Source: Rhynochetos jubatus
Taxonomy: Eukaryota > Chordata > Aves > Eurypygiformes > Rhynochetidae
Direction: 5' to 3'
Length of the DNA: 64,000 nt
NCBI GenBank assembly: GCA_027574665.1
Contig: CM050650.1
Span: forward strand, 101,281,086 to 101,345,085
The notes under the pieces were generated by a model that saw only the letters and a list, made by a program, of their open reading frames with translations, was not told where the DNA came from and did no database searches. Every line of letters begins with the position of its first letter. The first letter of the stretch is position 1. This document shows, in pieces, positions 52,681 through 64,000 of the stretch. A program made the position numbers and the translations under genes.

Positions 52681-55600
52681 CTCGGCGGCTTCGGGATTTG
52701 TTTCTTTACCTGTTGGGATCTTTGGAGTGGGAATACTGAAAATTGAGTTGGGTGACTTCAGGGTGGTGACGGGTGAGAGGTAAAACGTCAGTCGGTTTCC
52801 AAACACCGTTTCTATAGCATTGGAAGGTTGTGGAGTATCACCAGGGCAAGGCCACCTCTCCGTGGGAGAGAAAGGAAGATGCAAGCGTTGCACAAAGCAG
52901 TACTGCTTCAGAGCAGTTTTGTTTTAAAGAGCACTGTCAGCTTGTATGCTGCTGATTCGGTTGCTCAGCATGACTGAAAACCTTACGTCTTCAGAAACCT
53001 GAGTGATTGATGTAAAGAATATGTAAGGTAAAACCTTCCCAGTTCACTGAGAAGACTAGTTACATACATGAAGTTTGGATTCTAATTAGCCAGCTATAGT
53101 GGAACATAAAATTTCTTTCTGCCTACAAACTTGTTGATTAACTAATGTAGTATAAATATGTACAACTGGATGTATCTTAATATTATTCACATTCTTTTAG
53201 GATTAGAAGTAAAATTGCAAGAATTCCTTCAAAACCAGTGATCCCAGTAGCACAACTCCAGAAAAGAAAGAAAATAATCTATATTAGTTTTAGTACTGGG
53301 TGGATTTTGGTTTGTTTTCCTCTTCTCTCTCCTCCTCTTCAGAGGAGAAGCACTTACTTGATTCAGTGTCAGGGGCATTTGCACATCCTCAGCAATAAAA
53401 TTAGGGATTAAATGTGCAAAACAATAGGTTAGTTAGTGGAAGAGATTTCCTTACATGATTTTACTTATAAACACATTCATCACCTGTAAAATCAATCTTT
53501 TTACAGGCACTGAAGGATAAAATGAAAAGAAGCTGCTTCTTCATGAAGTTAATTATTTCCCCAAGCTTTGTAGCTTTCTGATACTACCATACACAAGGCA
53601 ATTATTCTGAACTGACAGTGTTTAGTGAAAATGGGAGTACTGCTGATCTACTGTTGTAGCTACTTTAGAGAATATAAGACATAGTAAAATAAGAGAAATC
53701 CTGCATACTTTTTCGTTGAGGAAGGGTGTGTCGATACTAGCAGAAGTAAACCAATAATAGTGGACATAGGCATACTATGTTTCAAAACCCTAAGGCTGGG
53801 ACATGGTATACAGTTCTGGAATGCAGCACTTCCTGCATTATGTTTAATATAATAGCTGTTATCCTGTACTAAAGTGACTTGGCCTTGGCAGAACCAGATG
53901 CCCTCTGACTCTGTGAGAATAAGGTCTTGATTGGCTGCAGTTGTACACAGGCACCAATTCTGTAATGCCTAGTATTTGTACGTACTGTTTGAATGTGTAG
54001 TTCTGTGCAACCTGTGTTTCAGGGCCACGTCTAAAAAAGGTTTTATAAGATTCTTGGCAGTGGAAAAGATGTGTTTCTAAAATTCAGTAAGGCAGTTTTG
54101 AAGTAGGATGTGCAAGAGGTAGCACTGAGTCGAGATTCTCCTTTGTTAATGTGAAAAATCATAATGGGCAGAAAGAATCCTCAGGCTGTGATTCATGACC
54201 TTCCTTTGGAAAGATTCTTGACCTTTTTCCCATGAAAAGAGCCTAAGAGGCTTCATAGTCGGCCTTGCTTTTGGGGTAGACTTACTCCAGCCTCATGCTT
54301 GCATCTTCAGCAATGTCTTGCAACATCCTGCTTGTTTACTTGGGAGAAGCACTGGGAAGATATTTGAGCTTGAATAAATATATTTAAATGTATCAGAATT
54401 TGTGAGAAAAAATTCAAACACATCTGTGAATTTTTTTCCAAAACATTTCTTGAAAGTCTTCTATTTTTTCTCTGATAAATCATTAAAATAAGTACACTTG
54501 CAGAGTCCTTCTCAAAATAATTTTTTAAAAAAATCATTTCAGCAATCATTCCTCAGGAAAGGAAGCTGTGCTTCTAAGGGGGGAGAAGCAGGAGTGAATG
54601 AAAGTCATAGCTATAAAATTGATATTCTTTAACATGCTGACTTGTTATGACTCCACTCTGCAGTATATGATTTGGCCTTAAATCCAATAGTTGGTGGGCA
54701 GGACTGTTGCCTTGAAGGTTTAAAACTAGAATATGAGCAGACTGAAAACTACTTAGGATTGTGTATAACTCCTTGGAAAAATGTTGTAACACTGGTCACA
54801 TCATTTCTCTTGTCTACTGTAAGATAAGCTGTTAAACAACGTTTCTGAGAATAGATTGAAGGTTTATGCCTAGGAAGATTTTCAGTATTGGATGATTTAG
54901 CTGGTTGATGTGCTCTAATTTTAAGAGAGACTGTATGGCTCATCTTAATGTCTGAACTGAGTGCGACAAATTCTGCGGGAAGTGCTTGTAGAAAAGTCCA
55001 GATCAGATACCCTGTTTAATAAAACAATAGGAAGAAAAAACTGCTGCTGCTAAGTGCCTTACCTGTTGGCAGCTCTAGGTGGAACAGCAATTGTAACTTT
55101 GGTGATTTTTAGCTAGGAAAAAATCCAGTGAGTTGTTTCTTTAATACTGAGCAGTCCTTAGAGCTACCCCTGTTCTGTGTTTCTTTTGAGTGGACCAATC
55201 AAACTGAGTAACCTTTTACTCCTTACTGGTATTTCAATGTCTGAATATCTTTAAAAGTGACCGTTGCAGAATGTACATTATTCACTCAGTAGGCTTGCCC
55301 TGAAGGACCAGCCGTTCTTTCATTTCTCCTTGTAAGTGCTGGTGCTACATGAGAAATAGAGGTCTGTTGATGCTGGTGAACTCTGTTCCTCTGTATGCTG
55401 CCCTGAACATTTTCAAACAAATGCAAAACAGCAGGGCTGCGTGTCCCCATTTTCTTCTATTAGTATACAATTTAAAGTTCTTAGACCTGATAGAGGCATG
55501 CCAGAGAAACCATGATATACTTTAAGAAGTCCACAAACTCAGATTTTCTCATGTTCTTATTGGATGTTACTAAGAGGCAGCCTGCCAGAGTAATTTGAAA

Positions 55601-58600
55601 ATCTTGTACAGTTTTCTGTAAGGGAAAGTTTTTCTGCTTTGTTTCAGACAGAAACATCTGCTATAGTAAAGTTATCTGTTAAAATGTGAAATTCGGGAAT
55701 ACTTTCTGGGCTTGAATCCAGATGCATACCTTTACTATTTGGGGTTGAAATGTAAGCCAGGGTCATCTTATATACCCACCCTGAAACAGCGTATTTTGAC
55801 CAAATCCTTTCACTGAATAACTCTGAAACCATGTCTAAGTTTGTATATACAGCACTGACATTCAATTATTTTGATGTAGTTTAACATGATTTACATCTTG
55901 AAGCAAGCAAACACTAGCAGGTGCTACATCTGCATGAAGTACCCTGATGAAAGTTGATGTGCCTCTGAAACACTGATGGATTCTCTACAGCATTCTTCTG
56001 AGCTAGTGCATTGTGCCTTTTGATAGAGGAACAACAGCTCTGAAACGTTTCAGGTGTGTTCTGCATCCAAAGCAAATTCTTCTCTGTCCCATCTGCAACA
56101 CAAGTCACTAACACTGAAGATAAACCAGTAGCAAATTATGAGTCTCTGGATGTTCTTTTAAGATGGACTTTTGCCGTGTGTTAGCAGTAGAAGAAAGGAA
56201 AGAGCCAAGGTCCTTCGATTCCTCTTCCCATATCTAATTCTAGAATTTTTTTTTCCTTCTCTCCTTTATTGTTCCAGTGTGGAAGTATACCTTTCACTCG
56301 GTTCTTTCTACAACACTGTTGGTTTTGATAATGAGATTGCTAGGGAAATCTGAACATGCTTTTAATCAGGTGCAACGTTATTTTTATCCTCCTCTTGAAA
56401 CCTGATTCTGCATGAATTTTGCTTATATTCTTCCAGAAATCATCAGCCTTTCTAGAACATGTTGACCTATTTATAAACCAATAAAACTCTAAATGAAAGA
56501 TGCTTAGCAAATCTTGAAATGACTCAGACTGTCCTTTTAATTTTCTCAGTTGTGCATACAATTCTTCCCTTTTAAGCATACAACTTTTGCATATTGGTCT
56601 TTCAGTTGACTACAGACTTGAAAAATTCAGAGGTTAGAAGGATCAACCCAATTCAATCCATTGTGTTAGCAGAATAAATACGGTTTTAGTTTAAAATCAT
56701 AAGATCCTCTCAGGATCCCATCTTATAAACATACATAGAAAATAATTTGGATCCTTTTATTACTAGTCTTGCTAATTTCAGACTTCAGATCCAGCAAATC
56801 TGTAACGATCTAATGCAATAACAATAATGCGGAGTATATTCTGAGTTTGAGGTACTTTTGTGCAATTCCACACTGGTTATGGGATATTCTGTTGGTAGAC
56901 CACTCTGGATTACATGAAAACAAATACTTAATTGCAGTAAACACTTTCAATTTCTTTCCCCCCCTCTTTTGTTTTAAACTAAACACCCAAAAAGAAATAA
57001 AACAAAACCTACCCTTCAACTTTTAACACACGTGAAGACTGAACTTGAAATTTCAATGGTGGTCGAAAAGAAGTCTAAAATTTCAGTGGAAAGGCTGATT
57101 CAGGGTTGTGATCTAGTCTAGACATCTGAATGGAGGGAAAAAAGGCAATCTGCCTTTCTTTTTTTGCAAATGTCTTAGTGTTGTGTATGAAAAGATAGTG
57201 AAGAGGGTCAAATATTTGATATTGGTCCAATAGTTTTGTGTTACTAGTGCAGTTAATGTTCGCAAAGGAAACGTGTATTATTTGGAACCAGGGGTTGTTC
57301 GTCTCGTTGAAATGATTACTCCAGTTACAATCAGGTTAACACTTATAGTCAAAATGATGTAATTATTACCAAAAGGGCCTGATTAAAAATACAAAGTTTT
57401 TTTCTTTCCAAGAAAGGGAGCAAAAGGTTTAGCAGTATATGAGAAACTGACTTCTTTCACTGGCTATTATAAACTCTTCAAAACTCAGTAACTTTACTGT
57501 TTTATCACTTACTATGTAAGGATGTATAAAAATAGCCCAAAGTACAAGTCCCATTATATACTAACAATTTACATCCTAGGTTCTTCACCAGGAGGGTTAT
57601 AATGTTGGTAATGGATATTTCTTGCTCTTTGTTCTTGTGTGGATTTTGATTATTTTTATACTTTCACTAACAATCATTGGCACACAGTTCTCATTCTATA
57701 TGTTGAATACTTGTTCTTTGTTGTTACCAGCAAAAAATTGTTTTGCTAGTTCCCAAAGTGCATTTACTTCAGTAACCAGTAATTGGTGATTGATTATGTG
57801 TTTAAAACCACTGAGTCCCTGGAGAGTCAATCTGTGCCTGTACCTTCAAGGTCTCTGCTATCATCCTGTGCTTATACTCCAATATATGACTTTATCATTC
57901 TAGGGCCACAGATCATTCTACACAGAATAACAACTACTGCTTATTATTAGATAAAGAAATATATCACTTTTATAATGTTTATAGTAATTATACCACATGA
58001 TTACACTAAAACTCAAAGCAAATTAGGCAGTAGGCACCTGATCATTGTGCAATTAGCTTTTAAAGCTGAAGCAAGCTAAAGCAAGAGAAACCGAGACAGT
58101 CTGAAGTGTCCTGAGACCTCCATTATTAAGTTATTACAAATCTTTTTGCCTGTTACTAGTAACGGCAATACCATATTTTTGGGGCTACAGTAGTCTGAAA
58201 TCTTTTTGTTACATAATATATTTAAGGATAGTCAAAAGTTATTTTAAAACAGGTCATCATACTACTTTATTGCAATATTGTATTTCTTTTACACATACAG
58301 ATTACATCATTGAAAAAATTCAGAATCCAGTCATCATGTTTTACTCCAAGCTGAAACTCAGCATAGTAGTTTCCAAATCAGGATGAATTACTATTAATAT
58401 TCTGTTACTATACATTTTAGTTCATGTTTATTGGATACTTTTAAGTAAAAAAGGCACAAATTATGAACTTATGGATTCAGAAGCAATAAGAATATTCCAT
58501 ATAAAAATGAAAGACGTTAGCAGTATATAATGGGCCTTGTACTTTGGGCTTTTTTTACATATTCAGGTATGTATTTTTAGTAAATTATAAAACAGTAAAG

Positions 58601-61268
58601 TTACCAAGGTTTGGAAAGCAGCACTTACAGTTTATAATAGCCAGTGAATGAAGATAGTGTCTCATGCACTGCTAAACCTTTTGCTCCCTTTGTTGGAAAG
58701 AAAAAACTGCTTTTGAATTATCAGAACATTGGCTTTATTTAATAAAATAGTTCACATGCTTCTTTGATTAGGAAATAATTTTTTTTTAAGGTAAGAAAAT
58801 TCCTTGCAAATTCTCTTTGAAAGAATTGAATTCTCAACTAGATTTATATTAAATAATTACAATGAAGATTACATGTGCAAGCCATAATGTTATGAGTATG
58901 CATTTACATGAGTAGGTATCTTCAGGAAAATCAATAGAAGTGCTCTCTTGGGTGAGCCTCAGTGGGTCAGATGTTTGAAATATTTTAAATTTTGTGCACA
59001 TCACCTACAGCCACATAGCCCATGTGACACCCACTTGACACTCCCCCATGTACTCCCCCATGAAGATAAAATGACATGAGCATAAAGGATACCTTTGTGA
59101 GTTTTGTGCTGGTAGGGACTGCAGAGCTGTGCCTTACGTGTGAAGATAATCAAATGTGCAATTACACTGTTTTTTCAAGTAAAGTGGTACCCACATGACA
59201 ATTATGTCAAATACATTGCTAAAAATTACCACAAATGCAAAAGGAGATTGAATTATGGTTGCTATGGAAACTGTAACATGCAGCTTCCTGACTTGATGCA
59301 TGCAAAATTTCAGCCTTAATATCACACTGGTACACATTTTTGCTTTTTTCTACACTTAGATAGATGAAGATGGAGTTTGTATGTAATAATATATTCATTT
59401 AAGTTATCCTTCTCTGGCATGCCATCTAGTATTTTTGGTTGGTTGCAATGTACATGTTGAGGTTTATGGATGTTTTACTAAATATAAATGTGCAACTATA
59501 AATGCTGCAGAGAAATATTAAGTGTTCTAATCGTATGATTCTTAAAAAGGAAGGAAGACGATTTACCTGAAAAGTGTATTTATAGAAGGGTCAGTGGATA
59601 TTCATGGACACACAGAAAAGTACGTCATGTGGAAAACAAAGATCTTGGAATATGCCCAGTAGAGAGGGTGACATTTATTTGCGCAAATGCTTACAGGCCT
59701 CGTGTTAGGCTGATGATCAAGTGTTGTCACTGGGGTTTACATGCAGGCACTGTAGAGTGACGTACACTTCCCCAGGTAGATAGCTATGGCACGTTAGGTA
59801 TGAAAGCCTGTGTCATAATAAAACTTCATTTGATCAGTGATTTGAGAATCTGGTTATTTCCCCATGCAGGAGAGGATGGTAGCATAGCCTTAGCTGAGAC
59901 GATAGTCTTGAAGCAGGCAGCTCCGGTACCTGACACCGTTTAGGCTTGCGTGCAGGGTGCACAGGGTAATTTCCACTCTGATGTGGAGTTTTGTGCTGTT
60001 ATGACAAGGTTGTTACTAGCACCTTATACAGATAATTTTAAAGCTTGTTCGGATCGTCTATGTTACACTGCATTAACATGACTGTCTAACAGGCACTGAA
60101 GTATTAATGCATTAGAAGATAATAAAAGACTTAGAAACCATTACACAATGTGAGATTCCATATAATTATTGTTTTGCAAGATCTCTAGGGCTTGTGGCTT
60201 GATGCTAGGAGATCAGAACACCTTTTGGTGGCAAAAAATGAAGTACATCCTGAGAGAATGACTGAAAATGTGGGTGGAGTAGGGCAAGGAACCATAAAAT
60301 TACGTTTGTTATCGTGAGTGTATGTGTAAGCACGCTACTGTAGCTCCCAAGACAGAGGTTGATAAATGATTCGAGCCTGGACTAGGGTTATTTGAACCGG
60401 CAATTCCCAATAGTGCTGTTCTGGTAGTAATGTTTTTGTAAGATATAGTGCAGACAGAGCTTGAGCATTTTTAATCACTCTGTATGACCTTGGTCTGAGC
60501 AATGTTACACGACAGTGCTTAAAAAAGTGTGTCTGGGTATTGTCCATAGAATGGGTCTTAGTCAATCTGACTTTACTGGACCTTCCTTCAGTAGCAAGTA
60601 TGTGTCCAAGTCTCAGTGTCAGTCATCTCTGCAAGCAGCAGCCTGTAAAAGCTGCTTTACACATGTCAAAGTTACCAAAATTAACTGCACTGCATATTTG
60701 GACTCTAGCAACAGGAGGACACCAAAGCTGCATAGAGAAACCTCAGTTTTCAGTTATGTGAAATGTAATTATTAGCATATAGATTTTTATTTTTTAGAGC
60801 AAACCTTGTAAAATAACAGCCTTGTTTAATAACAGATGAAACTGAATATTCACACAGGATGTTTTGGAAAAGTTGAGGGTCTTAGATTTGGCTGATTGTT
60901 AACAGTATTTTCAAATTACTTTAACTCATCTCTATTTTATCATACCATAGTTATATTTATGTAATAGCTCTCCTGTCTTTATAGCTCTCAGTTTGCTGAA
61001 GTGAGTACATGATAATTTGTGTTTTGGAGTTCTTTTTGCAGGCACCTCAGTAGAGTGTCTTTTATGAAGTACTTTTAAATTCTAGCAGTTAATCTGCTGT
61101 GCTACAATAATCTCTCTTTCCTATTAGGTTACAAATGTGTATTAGAAAGTATGACATTCATATCAATGTGTATTTTTCAAATTTTTTTTTCAATATTAGT
61201 TGTATACTGTTGAATTCTGTTTATAACATATTGATAATTCTTGCTAAATGTTTGGGTCACTGTTATGG
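52681..61268. other. AT-rich non-coding sequence
   Basis: No gene or known repeat is recognised over this long stretch. Frames stay under 90 codons. The minus frame 56,340-56,579 is Lys/Arg/Ser-rich and helix-like but unmatched. The segment at about 59,880-60,070 carries more CpG than its surroundings without being an island. Confidence 0.55.
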
Positions 61269-61325
61269 CCCACCCCCCCACCCCCTACCCAGGAAAAAAA
61301 AAAAAAAAAGAAAAAAAGAAGAAGA
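61269..61325. repeat. C-rich plus A-rich compound simple repeat
   Basis: C runs of 3, 7, 5 and 3 bases separated by A or TA (61,269-61,290) are followed by a 16-base A run (61,294-61,309) and AAAAAAAGAAGAAGAG. The minus strand of the first part fits a G-quadruplex pattern. A-rich then C-rich tracts like this are prone to length error in assemblies. Confidence 0.8.
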
Positions 61326-61328
61326 GTA

Positions 61329-61375
61329 TTTACTCTGATAAGAGTAAAGATTTATAACTCTGATAAGAGTTATAA
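61329..61375. promoter_or_regulatory. Two adjacent perfect hairpins with GATA loops
   Basis: Hairpin 1 pairs TTTACTCT (61,329-61,336) with AGAGTAAA (61,341-61,348). Hairpin 2 pairs TTATAACTCT (61,352-61,361) with AGAGTTATAA (61,366-61,375). In both, the loop is GATA, and the shared core CTCTGATAAGAGT repeats with a 25-base period. TGATAA is a WGATAR site for GATA transcription factors, so this is two equally oriented sites. It could be a small regulatory element or a duplicated hairpin. No gene is visible nearby. Confidence 0.6.
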
Positions 61376-62091
61376 GATTTATTTAAATTTATTCCTGCAT
61401 AGGTTCAGATTTTTTTTTCTTAGTTTGTTTTTTTCAGCAAACATTTGAAATCCAAAAGATTTGGGTTTAAAAAACTGTCACAGCTTGTAGATGCATTTGT
61501 GTGAAACACAGAATTCTAGAACTTTAATGACATTTAACTTAAATGACGGTTTTGAAATTTTTGCTGGTAGAGCTCTTCTAAAGTACTTTTCGAAGTGGCA
61601 GTCATCAAGCAGTGTACTGCAGTAATGGCATAGGTCATCATCTCATTCCTAAAATGTAGAGTGTAAAGTAGAGTTTGCAAGTAAGATTTAGGTTATTAGT
61701 TGTTCAATTGTCTCTTCAATATTTTTAATAAGAATCATGTATAGTAGTGATAGTGGCTGACTGCATTTCTATTCAGAAGGTGATGGTGTCACCTGTAACT
61801 ACAGCTAGCTCTAATTTATCTGTCTTGGCTCTTGATAGCAAAGAAATTGCTGTGGTATAGGATTAGTTGCCAAATAAATATATGTGATTACACATATTTC
61901 CAAAGCTAAATCTCACATAATTATTTTGTCAAAAGCAGTAAAGTCAGCAACAAAGTTTTCTTTTAAATCTGTGAGAAATATGATTAAAACTTGTAGGTAG
62001 GAGAAGTACTTTCAAGTATCTCCCTTTGCCCTGGAGCGAGAGGCAGGAAGGATCCTGTTGTTTAATCACAGATACTGAATACAAGCATTGC

Positions 62092-62345
62092 CTCTCCTCT
62101 CTCCTCTCTCCTCTCTCCTCTCTCCTCTCTCCTCTCTCCTCTCTCCTCTCTCCTCTCTCCTCTCTCCTCTCTCCTCTCTCCTCTCTCCTCTCTCCTCTCT
62201 CCTCTCTCCTCTCTCCTCTCTCCTCTCTCCTCTCTCCTCTCTCCTCTCTCCTCTCTCCTCTCTCCTCTCTCCTCTCTCCTCTCTCCTCTCTCCTCTCTCC
62301 TCTCTCCTCTCTCCTCTCTCCTCTCTCCTCTCTCCTCTCTCTCCT
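62092..62345. repeat. (CTCTCCT)n heptamer array, 35 perfect copies
   Basis: By counting, the unit CTCTCCT repeats 35 times without interruption from 62,092 to 62,336. It ends with one longer variant, CTCTCTCCT (62,337-62,345). The plus strand is pure pyrimidine and the minus strand pure purine, which favours triplex (H-DNA) formation. Because 7 is not a multiple of 3, every frame lacks stops and reads the same seven-residue period (Leu/Ser/Pro on plus, Arg/Glu/Gly on minus). The long open frames across it (62,026-62,388, 62,088-62,351, 61,944-62,354) are therefore not genes. The perfection suggests recent expansion. Confidence 0.97.
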
Positions 62346-63860
62346 ATTTAACACCAGTAAAATGAAGGGATGTTTATGGACACCTTAACAGCAATGCTTG
62401 AAATTAGAGATTTGTTAATTTCTTTTTCCTAGTTTTAATAAGATAGGGAAAAATATAAAGTGTTATGTATGATCTACACTATGTCACAGAAATCTCACAG
62501 AAATCCTAAATCACTGCAACTCCACTGAATCATCTGAACTGTCTGTTTGCAGGCACCACCAGATGCTCAGCCATTGCTAAGAGGTGGAGACAGCATCTAG
62601 GCCTCCTGGAAGTTTTGTGCTTTATTCAGCTCCTCCTTTCTCCTTACAAAAATACTTTCTCTCCTCCCTAGGATCTGTGTTAGTTTTCCTGTCTATTTGC
62701 AGCAAGGACTGTAAAGCACTTGTGCAGCTGTTCGCTTCCACTGACTGAGCCTTATCTTCTCTTTTCAGCTGAAGATTAGGATTGTTTGTGTTACGGTTTT
62801 CAGAAATGCACAAGTAATTTATAGTTAAGTACTTTATAGTTACTATCTTAAAAGAATTATTTTAGTGTTGAGTGGCAAGGAGAAAGATGTTCTTCCTCCT
62901 AATTACCACAGTTCCCCTTCCCCACAAGCTAGATGAAGCATTTCTGCTTTTGTACTATATTGGTACAAGAGGAGGGACTAAAAAGCAATTGAGGAATTTT
63001 GTCATGGTTTGAATCATAGTAACACAAAGCCATCACAATGACTTTCTGATTGTCTCCTGTGTACTCTTGTGTATAGGTTATGCAAGGAGGAATTATAACT
63101 GACATGGCAGTATGCATTTCCCGCTGTGTAGTAGCTCTACCTATTCTGCTAAGACTCTCATAAGAAGCAGTGCCTAGTTCTGGGGCCTCATTTATTCCCT
63201 GCAGTTTGAGATATGTGTTCTTGAAAAAGGAGAGGTTGGAGAAACATCAGGTTCCTTTTTAAACTGATTTCACAAAAGCTCAATTAAATGGTGATTTGAT
63301 CTTATGCAGCACAAATATTATTTGCCTGGCAGAAGTAACAGTGGGACTTCAGGTCGAGTAGCAGTTTCCTGCAGAGGTTTGGACATGTTTCCTAGGCATG
63401 TCTACTGTAAAAGATTTGAGCTTTCACTTGCATACTCACAAAAGACACATATAAGCATTTAATTGAAAACTGTAGCTGTAGATGCCCAAAGGTCTGTCTT
63501 TAAGTGCTGAAATTGATATACAACTCCTGTTGGATATAGGATGAAACTCCTAACAGGCTTGTATAGACTATATGCCACTTAAAGAGGCACAGCTAGGTCT
63601 CATCCTCCTTTTAAATCCAGGGGTGGGTGTTTGTTCCAAGTGCCTGTGCAAGTCAAAGCATTATTTTTACTATTGCTATGAGGTCTCTTGGAAATTAGCC
63701 ATTCAATTAATTGGAAAATGAAACGGCCACTGTGTGTCAGAATATTGGGAAAACTGCTGTGAACTGCTGGCCTGTTCTGGATGTGCAGGCACACCTATGA
63801 AGTTTAAAGAAAAGCAAGCTGATTATAAGTTTCCTATGCCTCATTTTCAGTTTATCTCAA
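62346..63860. other. AT-rich non-coding sequence
   Basis: No gene or known repeat is recognised. Frames are about 60 codons and unmatched. Confidence 0.55.
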
Positions 63861-64000
63861 TGTTTTGGTTTAAGCCCAGCTGGCTTCCACCACAAAGCCG
63901 CTGGCTCACTCCTCCTCCTCCTCCTCCTGGTGGCATGAGCAGGAGTAAATATAAGGAAAGGTTCGTGAGCTGAGGCAAGGACAGGGAAGGATCACTCACC
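63861..64000 (+). mobile_element. Avian endogenous-retrovirus LTR, cut by the window end
   Basis: The segment starts TGTTTTGGTTTAAGCCCAGC and continues with an AAGCCGCTGGCTCACTCC-type block, a TCC repeat and GAGCTGAGGCAAGGACAGGG followed by GATCACTCACC. From memory this follows the 5' part of a common bird LTR (TGTCATGGTTTAACCCCAGC... CACAGCCGCTCGCTCACTCC... GGACAGGGAGAGATCACTCACC). Its start shares the GGTTTAA motif with the remnant at 30,667. The rest, and any internal region, lies beyond the window. It is diverged from the remembered consensus, so not very recent. Confidence 0.7.
63910..63927. repeat. (TCC)6 trinucleotide repeat inside the LTR
   Basis: Six perfect TCC units lie where the LTR family has a C-rich stretch. 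They probably arose by slippage within it. Confidence 0.9.

Noticed and set aside
56340-56579. 79-codon minus frame with helix-like composition
   Set aside because: No family recognised, neighbouring minus frames do not continue it and no splice sites bound it.
56620-56680. Possible old LINE 3' end (gaggttagaaggatcaaccc)
   Set aside because: Similarity is too short and weak to assign to CR1 or L2 by eye.
61944-62388. Repetitive proteins of 87-136 codons on both strands
   Set aside because: They are produced by the (CTCTCCT)n array, whose period leaves every frame free of stops.
1-64000. CRISPR arrays, bacterial operons, rRNA genes and tRNA genes
   Set aside because: No spaced direct-repeat array, no B-box-type tRNA motif in a foldable context and no rRNA-like sequence; the DNA is vertebrate.

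Overview
The window looks like non-coding DNA from a bird genome. The evidence is four CR1 LINE fragments (two minus strand, two plus strand). Three end in the avian CR1 3' tail that reads, on the element's sense strand, as the AACCCAAACCATTCT motif. There are also two pieces matching an LTR repeat that I recall as common in birds. I saw nothing like Alu, B1/B2, L1 or other mammalian repeats. The background is AT-rich and CpG-poor, with stop codons in every frame. Species cannot be read from this sequence.

Layout: 1-20,788 is AT-rich sequence without a recognisable gene, with a GC-richer patch near 1.9-2.1 kb and a G-quadruplex-type run at 11.79 kb. CR1 fragments lie at 20,789-21,093 and 24,023-24,437 (both minus), then a larger one at 34,141-34,970 (plus). 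A short remnant with LTR-like ends sits at 30,667-30,741. A much older CR1-like 3' end lies at 38,905-39,000.

A small CpG island at about 41,980-42,230 contains the only gene-like structure I could find. It has an E-box, a GC box, an ATG at 42,191, eight codons and a consensus 5' splice site at 42,216. This could be the promoter and first coding exon of a plus-strand gene whose other exons lie outside the window or were not recognised. A second CpG island at about 52,430-52,680 carries a 9-base tandem repeat and may be another promoter.

The right end holds two adjacent perfect hairpins with GATA loops (61,329-61,375), a 245-base perfect heptamer array (62,092-62,336) and an LTR cut by the window edge (63,861-64,000).

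No protein-coding gene could be confirmed. The longest open frames (111-146 codons) have no recognised domains and are best read as chance or repeat-driven. I did not find a new biological system. The items most worth testing are the two CpG islands, the GATA hairpin pair and the heptamer array.
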